A stretch of DNA of 37,969 nucleotides from Dokdonella_A sp040005635. Lineage in GTDB: Bacteria; Pseudomonadota; Gammaproteobacteria; Xanthomonadales; Rhodanobacteraceae. Made by a program: the position numbers and the translations under genes. Location of the stretch: positions 1 through 37,969 of the forward strand of contig JBDTYM010000037.1 of assembly GCA_040005635.1 (NCBI GenBank). The letters run 5' to 3'. This document shows positions 24,799-32,700 of this stretch, in pieces. The stretch's first letter is position 1. The number at the start of each line of letters is the position of its first letter. The notes under the pieces are model-generated. The model was not told where the DNA came from. It saw only the letters and a program-made list of their open reading frames with translations, and did not search any database.

Positions 24799-26325
24799 AT
24801 GACCGCCATGACAATGACGCATCTTCTGTCTCTTGCCCTTGCGCTAGCTACCACCGCACATGCGGACCCTGTTCACTTTCAAACCAATGATCCCGACGGC
24901 CGTATGGCAGTGGCCGCCCGTACGGACTCTAACGACGCGCTGGAGCATGAAGCCGGCGATGACTTCGTGCTGTCCGACGTGACACGAATGACGAGCGCCA
25001 GCTTTACCGGATTGTTCGCCGACGGCGCCGACCCGGAAGCCGTGCAATCAGTCGTGGTGGAAATCTACAGGGTGTTCCCTTTTGACTCGGTGGATCCGCC
25101 ATCAGGCCACGTCCCGACGCGCAGCAATTCCCCGTCCGATGTGGCGTTTGATCGCCGCGACAGCTCATACAACGGTCTGAGTTACCACACAGTGATCGTG
25201 AGTCCGACTTTCTACGCTGCAAACTCAGTAGTGAACGGAATTCACGCCGCCCCCAATCAGACAACGGGTGGCGAAGGCGCTGTCAGCGGCGAAGAAGTTC
25301 GCTTCAATGTTGAATTTGTCGAACCCTTGGTACTTCCGGCGGGCCACTATTTCTTCGTTCCGCAGGTGGCCACGTCATACGGCGAGTTCCTCTGGTTATC
25401 AGCGCCGAAGCCGATCGTTGTACCCGGCACGCCCTTCGATACCGATCTTCAGGCATGGGTCCGCGACGGCAATCTTGCGCCGGATTGGCTTCGTGTCGGG
25501 ACTGACATCGTCGGCGGCGATCCGCCGCCAACGTTCAACCTCGCGTTTTCCCTGGATGGGACGACGGATGGGACGGTACATTTTCAGACGAACGATCCGG
25601 ATGGAGCGATCGCCATGGCGACTCATCCGGAAGCTTCATCGGAAATCGAGACTGAAACCGGAGACGATTTTGTGTTGCCCGAACCAGCCCATATCAGGCA
25701 CGCAACATTCACTGGAATCGTGTCAGGGACGACTGCGCCATTCGATATCGCGGAAGTTGTGGTCGAAATCTATCGCGTTTTTCCGTTCGACTCGGTCGAC
25801 CCGCCGTCGGGGCGTGTACCAACACGCACAAAGTCCCCATCGGATGTCGCCTTCGACACACGTGAGGGCAGCAAATCGCAGCTCGACTACACGGCGCTGG
25901 TCATCAATCAGAGTTTCAGCGCTGCCAACTCGGTTCTCGACGGGATTCACGCTTTGCCGTATCAGACCACGCACGGCGACGGGCCTGTCAGCGGGGAAGA
26001 GGTCGTCTTCGACGTCAAGTTCGACCCGCCGTTTGAACTGCCGGCAGGCCACTACTTCTTCGTGCCACAGGTATCTGTTGCGAACGGCGACTTCTTTTGG
26101 CTGTCCGCGCCGAAACCCATCGTCGTGCCAGGAACGCCCTTTGATGGTGATCTTCAGGCCTGGATACGCAATGAAAACCTCGACCCGGACTGGCTGCGCG
26201 TCGGCACGGACATCGTCGGCGGCGATCCGGCACCGACTTTCAACGCGACATTTTCTCTGGACGGGGACACGGATGTCGTATTCCGCAATGGATTCGACCC
26301 AGCAACGAACCAGATTTTGCGCTGA
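24799..26325 (+). CDS. Secreted protein made of two tandem 235-residue repeats
   Basis: 508 residues. A signal peptide (MTHLLSLALALATTAHA) follows the ATG at 24799; an ATG at 24808 is also possible. Two copies of one large domain follow, starting at residues 25 and 260. Both open VHFQTNDPDG and share VVEIYRVFPFDSVDPPSG, PSDVAFD, LPAGHYFFVPQV, WLSAPKPIVVPGTPFD and DWLRVGTDIVGGDP. The very high identity of these blocks implies a recent in-gene duplication. The protein ends with VVFRNGFD and 8 more residues, a variant of the FxDGF[DE] motif. Domain function is unknown; similar proteins are found as exported hypotheticals. It is 498 bp downstream of the divergent kinase gene. Confidence 0.85.
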   Translation: MTAMTMTHLLSLALALATTAHADPVHFQTNDPDGRMAVAARTDSNDALEHEAGDDFVLSDVTRMTSASFTGLFADGADPEAVQSVVVEIYRVFPFDSVDPPSGHVPTRSNSPSDVAFDRRDSSYNGLSYHTVIVSPTFYAANSVVNGIHAAPNQTTGGEGAVSGEEVRFNVEFVEPLVLPAGHYFFVPQVATSYGEFLWLSAPKPIVVPGTPFDTDLQAWVRDGNLAPDWLRVGTDIVGGDPPPTFNLAFSLDGTTDGTVHFQTNDPDGAIAMATHPEASSEIETETGDDFVLPEPAHIRHATFTGIVSGTTAPFDIAEVVVEIYRVFPFDSVDPPSGRVPTRTKSPSDVAFDTREGSKSQLDYTALVINQSFSAANSVLDGIHALPYQTTHGDGPVSGEEVVFDVKFDPPFELPAGHYFFVPQVSVANGDFFWLSAPKPIVVPGTPFDGDLQAWIRNENLDPDWLRVGTDIVGGDPAPTFNATFSLDGDTDVVFRNGFDPATNQILR

Positions 26326-26364
26326 CAGACATGTTCGGATGCGCGCCAATCAACAAAAGGCTAG

Positions 26365-27141
26365 ATGACCATGAACCCGTTTTATGCGCTTTACTCCGTC
26401 TTCAGCTACTCGCTGTTCTTGCTATCGTTCCTATACGCAGTCGGATTCGTCGATAATTTGGTTGTACCCAAGACGCTCGATTTACCCGTAGCAAGCGGAG
26501 GCTTCACCGCGTTCTGCATAGACACCTTGGTGCTCGCTGCGTTTGGGGCTCAACACAGCTTGATGGCACGCCCATCGTTCAAACGGTGGTGGGTGCGTTT
26601 CGTTCCAGCCGCGATCGAACGAAGCACATACGTTCTCTTCTCGAGCGTATTCTTGTGTTTGATATTCGTCCTATGGCAGCCCATGCCGGCAAAGATTTGG
26701 GACGTGAGCGGAACGTGGGGCGCGCCTTTACTGCTCACCATCTACATGATGGGATGGCTGATTGTCTTGCTTTCTAGCTTCATGATCAGCCACTTCGAAC
26801 TGTTCGGGCTCACGCAAGCGTGGCGCCGCACCCGTGACTTGGCTCCATCCGACTCGGCGTTCAAGGAGGTGCTCTTCTACCGATTCGTAAGGCATCCCAT
26901 CATGCTCGGATTTTTCGTCGCGGCGTGGGCGACTCCCACCATGACTCTGGGGCATCTGGTATTCGCGATGCTGTTGAGTGCTTACATTTTCATCGGAGTT
27001 CGGTTGGAGGAGCACGACCTGGTACAAAAGCTCGGCGACACCTATTTGAGTTACCGCGCTCGCGTGCCGATGCTGATTCCAATGCGGATGGGGGCGCGCA
27101 GATTCTCCAATACCGCGGCATCAGAGAAGGTCAATCGCTGA
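26365..27141 (+). CDS. mddA: Methanethiol S-methyltransferase-like membrane protein
   Basis: 258 residues with five or six membrane helices. The NnrU/isoprenylcysteine-methyltransferase fold is suggested by FGAQHSLMARPSFKRWWVRF (59-78), IERSTYVLFSS, SHFELFGLTQ and FVRHPIMLGFFVAAWATPTM. These match the MddA family as I recall it, which uses S-adenosylmethionine to turn methanethiol into dimethyl sulfide at the membrane. The C-terminal GVRLEEHDLVQKLGDTYLSY is the typical end. AAAAGG lies 6 nt before the ATG. It follows the secreted repeat protein after 39 bp, so they may share a transcript, although their functions seem unrelated. Confidence 0.75.
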   Translation: MTMNPFYALYSVFSYSLFLLSFLYAVGFVDNLVVPKTLDLPVASGGFTAFCIDTLVLAAFGAQHSLMARPSFKRWWVRFVPAAIERSTYVLFSSVFLCLIFVLWQPMPAKIWDVSGTWGAPLLLTIYMMGWLIVLLSSFMISHFELFGLTQAWRRTRDLAPSDSAFKEVLFYRFVRHPIMLGFFVAAWATPTMTLGHLVFAMLLSAYIFIGVRLEEHDLVQKLGDTYLSYRARVPMLIPMRMGARRFSNTAASEKVNR

Positions 27142-27478
27142 AGCTTTGTCGAGAGGTCGGCTCCGCGCATTCTGCCTGAGTGCATCGAGCCGGTGCCAGG
27201 CCTGCTGTCAGCCATGCGGCACGATGTGCGCCATCTAGCCAGCCACTCTGCCGTGACAGTCTGGCGTCTGCATCTGTCATGTCGGTTTGGATGCGGTCTA
27301 TCGACACGGAGTACACCATGGATAATTCGCTCTGACTTGCGCGACCGCCAATGATTTGGCGGCCACAAGCACGCGAGCGTACTTTCGTTGGCCAAGAGTG
27401 AGTATTCTAAATCTGCGTGCTCGTCTGCGACGAATCGAAGGAGCGCGCGTCAATCGGGAATCAGGTGAGCATTGATTT
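27142..27478. other. Intergenic stretch before the racemase gene
   Basis: Nothing with a gene signature was found on either strand. AGGTGA at about 14 nt before the racemase ATG is a weak ribosome binding site. The rest presumably holds the racemase promoter. Confidence 0.3.
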
Positions 27479-28159
27479 ATGAGACGACTAGGTCTGGTTG
27501 GTGGCATCAGTTGGGTTTCAACCATCGACTACTACAGATACATCAATGAAGGCATCAACGCCGAGCTTGGCGGGCTCCAGTTCGCGGATTGCCTGATGTA
27601 TTCGATCAACTTCGGCGCCTTGCAGGAGCGGGGATGGGACCACGGACTCCCCATGTTGATCGACGCGTGCCGGCGCCTCCACGCGGGGGGCGCGGAGGCT
27701 ATAGTCCTCTGTGCGAACACCGCGCATCTCCACGCCGAGGCGATTCGTGCAGAGATTCCGCTTCCCCTGATCCACATCGTTGACGCGGCCCTTTTCGAAG
27801 TGCAGCGCCAGCGACTGAAGACAGTGGGCGTTCTAGGCACGAAGTTCGTCATGGAGAGCGATCTCTACGGAAAACCTTTTCGCGACGCGGGCATCAAGGG
27901 GCTTGTTCCTGACCGCCAAGAATCCCGCGACCGCATCCAGGAAACTCTGAAGGAAGAGCTTGGCAAAGGTGTCTTCCGAGACGAGACCAAAGCGTTCTAT
28001 CTTGCAGAGATGGCCGCCCTGCGGGAACGAGGCGCGGAAGGGATCGTGTTGGGATGCACCGAGATTCCGCTATTCATAAATCAGGAAGATTTCGACCGTC
28101 CGGTATTCGATACGTTGAAGATTCACGCTCAAGCCGCTGTGCGATTTGCCCTGATTTGA
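27479..28159 (+). CDS. Aspartate/glutamate racemase family protein
   Basis: 226 residues. The opening GLVGGISWVSTIDYYRYINE is typical of the cofactor-independent Asp/Glu racemase (YgeA-like) group. Both catalytic cysteines are present: Cys78 in VLCANTAH and Cys193 in LGCTEIPL. These two act as acid and base to invert the alpha carbon of an amino acid, probably Asp or Glu, although broad-range and hydantoin-type relatives exist. It is a cytosolic enzyme. It is monocistronic as far as can be seen. Confidence 0.88.
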   Translation: MRRLGLVGGISWVSTIDYYRYINEGINAELGGLQFADCLMYSINFGALQERGWDHGLPMLIDACRRLHAGGAEAIVLCANTAHLHAEAIRAEIPLPLIHIVDAALFEVQRQRLKTVGVLGTKFVMESDLYGKPFRDAGIKGLVPDRQESRDRIQETLKEELGKGVFRDETKAFYLAEMAALRERGAEGIVLGCTEIPLFINQEDFDRPVFDTLKIHAQAAVRFALI

Positions 28160-28476
28160 TTGTTTGTTTCAGGTTTACGCCCAAACCAAGATGGCAGATT
28201 TACGGCATCCAGCGTGAATTATCTATTTGCAGCCTGAGTCTTCTCGAAAGACTTATGAGGCAGCCCTGCGCACATTGTCGCCGCGACTGGAGCTGGTTGC
28301 CTGTTTTGGTTTCGTTGCTGGCCCCATCCCAGCAAACGGTACGAGCCAGAACTAGAGAAATTCGGCGAAACTGACCTTATGGGAGGAGTAGGTTTCGTCA
28401 CGAAGAAGTTGAAGTTCACCGCGAACGGTTGGAATTTCTCGCTAATATTTCGTCAACTCGCCGCTCGAGATAGACG
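28160..28476. other. Intergenic stretch between convergent genes
   Basis: No gene supported. A small hairpin (AGTCTT...AAGACT, 28237-28253) without a T-tract is the only structure seen. Transcription from both sides ends here. Confidence 0.3.
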
Positions 28477-29211
28477 TCATTCGGCCCGCGACGGCGGTAG
28501 GCTCGCGTCTCCCGAGACGCGCGCGCATTCGACGGCTGTCCGCTTCACTCCAACAATGGCAAGCCACAGGGCAAACGCTAGCTCACCCAACCGCGGAATT
28601 GATCCTGCATCCAAGACGGCGTTTTCAAAGCGAGGCAGCAGCTCGCCTGTGAAGCTCAGGACGACATAGGACACGCCAGCGAGGGTGAGCCATGCGCTGA
28701 CCAACCTGGGAACGAAGCGGGACTTCCAAGCGAGAAATGCCAAGGGAAGCAACCATAGCCCCCAAAGAATTTCGCTGGCTATATCCATTTGATGATGTAT
28801 CCGCAGAAACAGGAACGCCAACGCTGCTCGTTGGCGGTTGTCGAACACAGAAAGATAGTCGGCTCCCTGTACGAGCAGCAACGCTGCCGCATCGTTGACG
28901 ACATTGACAATGTACAGAGTGCCGGGAAGCACGCCTCCTAACAGAACGACAAGCACCGCTTGCGTCTGGCTGACGGCGCTGAAAAGCTTGTAAAGAGCGA
29001 GTGTCAAGTAGATCAGGATCACAGCTGCAACGAGGTCGGTGGCCATCCCCGCACGAAATAGCATTTCGTTTGCAGAGATATTGGCCGCCGTCGCCGTCGC
29101 ATCTCCGGTGACGAACAAGACGTTCGGGATGTAGATCAAACGGAGCGGGCCTGCCAGAACGAGAAGCATGTAGATGAGGCCGGCGGTTCTATCGTTTCGG
29201 CGAAGTGCCAT
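28477..29211 (-). CDS. DUF4386 membrane protein
   Basis: 244 residues with about six hydrophobic helices. RNDRTAGLIYMLLVLAGPLR at the N-terminus and the central region (LYIVNVVNDAAALLL, then LRIHHQMDIASEILWGLWLL) match the DUF4386 family of unknown function. The start at 29211 (MALRR) is chosen because it places the first helix at the N-terminus and removes about 59 non-membrane residues encoded further upstream. Members often sit beside stress or resistance genes, but no partner is evident here. Confidence 0.8.
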   Translation of the reverse strand: MALRRNDRTAGLIYMLLVLAGPLRLIYIPNVLFVTGDATATAANISANEMLFRAGMATDLVAAVILIYLTLALYKLFSAVSQTQAVLVVLLGGVLPGTLYIVNVVNDAAALLLVQGADYLSVFDNRQRAALAFLFLRIHHQMDIASEILWGLWLLPLAFLAWKSRFVPRLVSAWLTLAGVSYVVLSFTGELLPRFENAVLDAGSIPRLGELAFALWLAIVGVKRTAVECARVSGDASLPPSRAE

Positions 29212-29673
29212 CACATGGTTCTCTCGGCGTCGGAGTCCAAGATCTTGGAAGAACATACAGCATAGGAATGCTGTCAGATCGGCGAAGCGAGGTGGTTCGC
29301 TATAGGCGATGAGCGAAGAAAGTCCCACCCGTACCTCTGTCTCGCAAGGCCGAAAGGGATGAACTCCGCTTTCGAGGTGATGAAACACGCCCGGGCCCGA
29401 CGAACGGCAGGCACCTGCGCTATCCAGGGTTGGCGTGGCAGGAATGAAAGCGGTGTCTCAGTGGTCCTAGTCCTAAGACACTCTGGCGGCTCATTGCGAA
29501 CGATCGGCGGCCCCGAGTGAAACACTGGAAAGCCCTGCTGATATGCGCAGCATCGATTCGTGTGGTAATCGGCGTCAATGCGGATGCGACCGCGAGCGTA
29601 GGCGGCAGGCAGCTAAGGAAGAGGCGGAGGCCGCGACTCAAAATGCGGTCCTCCGCGCCTTGCCTCGTGACAC
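29212..29673. other. Gene-poor stretch between DUF4386 and NmrA-like genes
   Basis: No intact gene. At 29517 on the plus strand a GTG opens MKHWKALLICAASIRVVIGV, which looks like a signal peptide, but the frame then degenerates. The DUF4386 promoter must lie just above 29211. Confidence 0.3.
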
Positions 29674-30546
29674 CTATTGACTCAAGCCAATCATCTCGCG
29701 CACGGCATCGCGGTAGGTTCGCAACGGTCGTCCCAGGATCTTTTCCAGCGCATCCACGGCACCTTCGTTGCCCTGCATGCCGCGGCGCTGGATGCCATCC
29801 ATCATCAGGCGCATGTCGTACGCCAACCAGTCCGGCCCGTGCGCTGCCAGTTGCTGCTCGAAACCGTCGAGGTCGTCGCCTGCGTAGCGGATTTCGCGCT
29901 GCAGCGCTTCGCTCCAGGTGCGCGCGGCCGACTCGCCGGTCAGTGCCTCGGGTCCGATCACGTCGATCATGCGGCCGGGCAGGGCGTTAGGTGCCCGGTG
30001 CCGCGCCAGCAGTTCGGCTGCTGCGATATCGGCGATGTCGCGCACATCCACCATGCTCACCCCCGCCTTGCCGATCGGCATCGGATAGACGCCGTAGCTC
30101 TCGACGACGGACTTGATGCGTTCGTCGTTCTGCATGAAGTAGGCTGGCCGCAGGATGGTGGCGGGTAGTTCGAGGCTTTCGATCATTCGCTCGACCGTGT
30201 GCTTGCCGGTGAAATGAGGCACGTTGGTGTAGAGGTCGGCGTGGATCACGGATAGATAGACGATGCGTTCGATGCCTGCATCCCCCGCCAGATTCAACGT
30301 GACCAGTGCCTGGGTCACTTCATCGGGAACAACCGCGTTGAGCAGGAATAGCGTCCGCACCGACTTCAAGGCCGCACGTATGGAGTGCGCGCTGCTCATG
30401 TCCCCGACTACTTCTGTCACGCCCGAAGAGAGCGTCATTTTTCCGTGCGCCCGAACCAACGCTTTCACCTCGACTCCACTGGAAGCAAGACGTTGGACGA
30501 TCTTTGAACCGACGGTGCCGGATGCACCGGTGACTAGGATGCTCAT
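29674..30546 (-). CDS. NmrA-like NAD(P)-binding protein
   Basis: 290 residues of the atypical SDR (NmrA/NAD(P)H quinone oxidoreductase) type. The cofactor loop is VTGASGTVGSKI at 5-16. The rest follows the family pattern (IERIVYLSVIHAD, HTVERMIESLELPATILRPA). The catalytic YxxxK is not in the usual place, so this may be a redox sensor or a reductase with altered chemistry. GGAAAC precedes the ATG. The upstream gene on the same strand ends 26 bp away, so the two form an operon facing away from the LysR gene. Confidence 0.88.
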   Translation of the reverse strand: MSILVTGASGTVGSKIVQRLASSGVEVKALVRAHGKMTLSSGVTEVVGDMSSAHSIRAALKSVRTLFLLNAVVPDEVTQALVTLNLAGDAGIERIVYLSVIHADLYTNVPHFTGKHTVERMIESLELPATILRPAYFMQNDERIKSVVESYGVYPMPIGKAGVSMVDVRDIADIAAAELLARHRAPNALPGRMIDVIGPEALTGESAARTWSEALQREIRYAGDDLDGFEQQLAAHGPDWLAYDMRLMMDGIQRRGMQGNEGAVDALEKILGRPLRTYRDAVREMIGLSQ

Positions 30547-30572
30547 GTTCGTTTCCTTTTTGGAAAATGGAT

Positions 30573-31514
30573 TCAGAGGGAGAAATCGACGACGGTCTTG
30601 CCCACTTGCGGCTGGGTCCGATTGCGCTCGATCGCCGCGGGCAGTTCGTCGAAGCGCACAACGGCGTTGACCTTGGACTGCAAGCGTCCTTGCGCCACGT
30701 CGTTGGCAATCGTTTGCAGCCGTGTAGCAGCGGGTTTGTTCATGAACCAGAGGCCGCGGCGCCCGCTGGGCGTGCTCGCGAGAATGGCCGGCGATGCGGT
30801 GCTGACGATGACGCCGTTTTCGGCGAGTACGGACCATGAGCGGGCCAGCACCTCGCCACCGACGTAGTCGAGCACGAGATCGATGTCGCTCGCGGAGGCT
30901 TCGAACGGTTCTTTGTCGTAGGCAATGACGTGGTCTGCGCCGAGGCTGCGAACGTAGTCGACGTGAGTGCCGAGGGCGGTAGCGAAGACCACGGCGCCGG
31001 CCTGATGCGCGAACTGCGCCGCGAATCCGCCCAGGCCACCCGCCGAGCCCTGGATCAGGATGCGCTGGCCGGCACGTATCGGGCCGGCAAAATTCAGGCT
31101 CTGCCACGCGGCCACAGAAGCCACCGGCAATGCGGCCGCTGCCAAGAAGCTCATTGAATCGGGAACTGGGCTGAGATTGACCTCGTCGACCGCGACCAGG
31201 TCGGCATAGGCGCCGAGTCCGCCGAGTCCGCCGAGTGCGCCCATGACGCGATCGCCTTTGCGCAGCCGGGTGACGCCGACTCCCACCGCTTCAACGACAC
31301 CGGCGAGTTCGATCCCGAGGACCGTCGGCAGTTGCAGCGGAAACGCGTCGCGGACGTAGCCTTCGCGGAGCTTCCAATCCAGTCCATTGACGCCGGCGGC
31401 GTGGACACGGACCAGCACTTGGCCGGTTCCTGCCGTCGGCGCCGCTACCTCGGAAATCTTGATGGCGTCGGGGCCGCCGTACTCGGTGAGCATCACTGCG
31501 CGAACGTTGTTCAT
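30573..31514 (-). CDS. Zinc-free MDR-type NADP-dependent oxidoreductase
   Basis: 313-residue medium-chain dehydrogenase/reductase of the quinone-oxidoreductase type. The N-terminal GroES-like fold starts RAVMLTEYGGPDAIKISEVA, and LGIELAGVVEAVG is the usual turn. The Rossmann part has the cofactor loop GSAGGLGGFAAQFA. The structural zinc Cys cluster is absent, consistent with an NADPH-dependent enal/quinone reductase. The ATG at 31514 is preceded by AAGGAG. It is the first gene of a two-gene operon with the NmrA-like protein, divergent from the LysR regulator. Confidence 0.92.
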   Translation of the reverse strand: MNNVRAVMLTEYGGPDAIKISEVAAPTAGTGQVLVRVHAAGVNGLDWKLREGYVRDAFPLQLPTVLGIELAGVVEAVGVGVTRLRKGDRVMGALGGLGGLGAYADLVAVDEVNLSPVPDSMSFLAAAALPVASVAAWQSLNFAGPIRAGQRILIQGSAGGLGGFAAQFAHQAGAVVFATALGTHVDYVRSLGADHVIAYDKEPFEASASDIDLVLDYVGGEVLARSWSVLAENGVIVSTASPAILASTPSGRRGLWFMNKPAATRLQTIANDVAQGRLQSKVNAVVRFDELPAAIERNRTQPQVGKTVVDFSL

Positions 31515-31583
31515 AGGGAACTCCTTGAGGGTTTGCGTTGCGAACGACCCAAAGATAGGGGGTTCCATATTCAAAACACAGAC

Positions 31584-31596
31584 TCTAAAATGTAGA
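31584..31596. promoter_or_regulatory. Putative LysR-type binding site (T-N11-A)
   Basis: TCTAAAATGTAGA is a T-N11-A box with dyad symmetry (TCT...AGA), in the 107-bp gap between the oxidoreductase operon and the divergent LysR gene, an AT-rich stretch amid GC-rich DNA. This is where such regulators usually bind; assignment rests on pattern and position. Confidence 0.5.
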
Positions 31597-31621
31597 CATT
31601 AAGTATCAATAATGAGACGAC

Positions 31622-32503
31622 ATGGATCTCAATGCGCTCGAGGACTTTCAGCTCGTGGCCACTCACGGAGGCTTCGGACGAGCCAGTCGCGCCAGCGGTC
31701 GGTCCAAAGCAACCCTGTCGCGTCGTGTCGCCGATCTCGAGGAAGCACTGGACATCCGGCTCATCGAGCGAGGCAGTCACAGCCTGGAGTTGACCGAAGC
31801 GGGCCAATTGCTGCTGACCCGAACGCAGGGACCGATGCACGAGGTTGCCGAAGCGGTGGCTGCGGCACGCGATGGCCTTGCGACGCCGCGAGGCCGTCTA
31901 CGTATCGCGGCGCAGCTGCTCTTTTCGCAGTTGGCCCTCGGACGGCTCGCTGCCCAGTTCCTGGCGCTCTACCCCGAAGTGCAGCTCGAAGCTGTGGCGG
32001 AGGATCGCCTGGTGAATCTCATCGAGGAACACTTCGACGTCGCCGTCCGCGTCAATCCAAGCAAGGACAGCGCGCTGGTCGGCAGGTGCTTCGCCAAAGA
32101 CAGGCTAGTCCTTGCTGCTGCACCATCCGTGCAAATTCCGAAAGGGCGTAGCGACAAGCCTTTCCGCATTCCTGCGGTGGTTGGGCCGACCTTTCGCGAA
32201 GGAGACGTTTGGTCTGCCCGCAGCGGCAAGCTCGCGATCGAGCCACAGCCCGTCCTGCGTTTTTCTTCGCTGCTGATGGTCCGCGACGCCATCGCTGCCG
32301 GCGCAGGCGTGGCCCTGGTGCCGCAGTCCATCATCGGAAGCCTGCTGCAGAAAGGCGAGCTGGTGACGTGGGGAGTGGCTGGCGACGACGTCGAGCTTTG
32401 GGTTCTGCACACTTCCCGCCGTTTACAGAGCCCGAAGGTGCGAGCCTTCGTAGAGTACATGTGCACCCAATACCCGAAGGGATCCTTCGTCGTTCAAGCT
32501 TGA
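31622..32503 (+). CDS. LysR-family transcriptional regulator
   Basis: 293 residues. The winged helix-turn-helix occupies about 1-60 (LEDFQLVATHGGFGRASRAS, KATLSRRVADLEEAL), and the substrate-binding domain about 87-290, with the typical RLRIAAQLLFSQLALGRLAA start and VALVPQSIIGSLLQ pocket strand. It is divergent from the oxidoreductase operon (30573-31514, 29674-30546) and probably activates it in response to an electrophilic or redox ligand. The gap holds a T-N11-A site. Confidence 0.93.
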   Translation: MDLNALEDFQLVATHGGFGRASRASGRSKATLSRRVADLEEALDIRLIERGSHSLELTEAGQLLLTRTQGPMHEVAEAVAAARDGLATPRGRLRIAAQLLFSQLALGRLAAQFLALYPEVQLEAVAEDRLVNLIEEHFDVAVRVNPSKDSALVGRCFAKDRLVLAAAPSVQIPKGRSDKPFRIPAVVGPTFREGDVWSARSGKLAIEPQPVLRFSSLLMVRDAIAAGAGVALVPQSIIGSLLQKGELVTWGVAGDDVELWVLHTSRRLQSPKVRAFVEYMCTQYPKGSFVVQA

Positions 32504-32700
32504 CTTCTCGTTGTTGGCAGCCATGCGATTGGCGTAACTTGACGGACGAGAGAGGGCGCGGACCCATGTTCCAGCGGCTACACGCCAGGGTCTGTGCAAT
32601 ACGAAGTGGTATGAGCCGTTAGCGGCGACACGATTGATATGGCGCAGCTGTCCTTCGGCAAAATCACGATGGACAATGGGATAGCTCTGAAAAAGAACGA

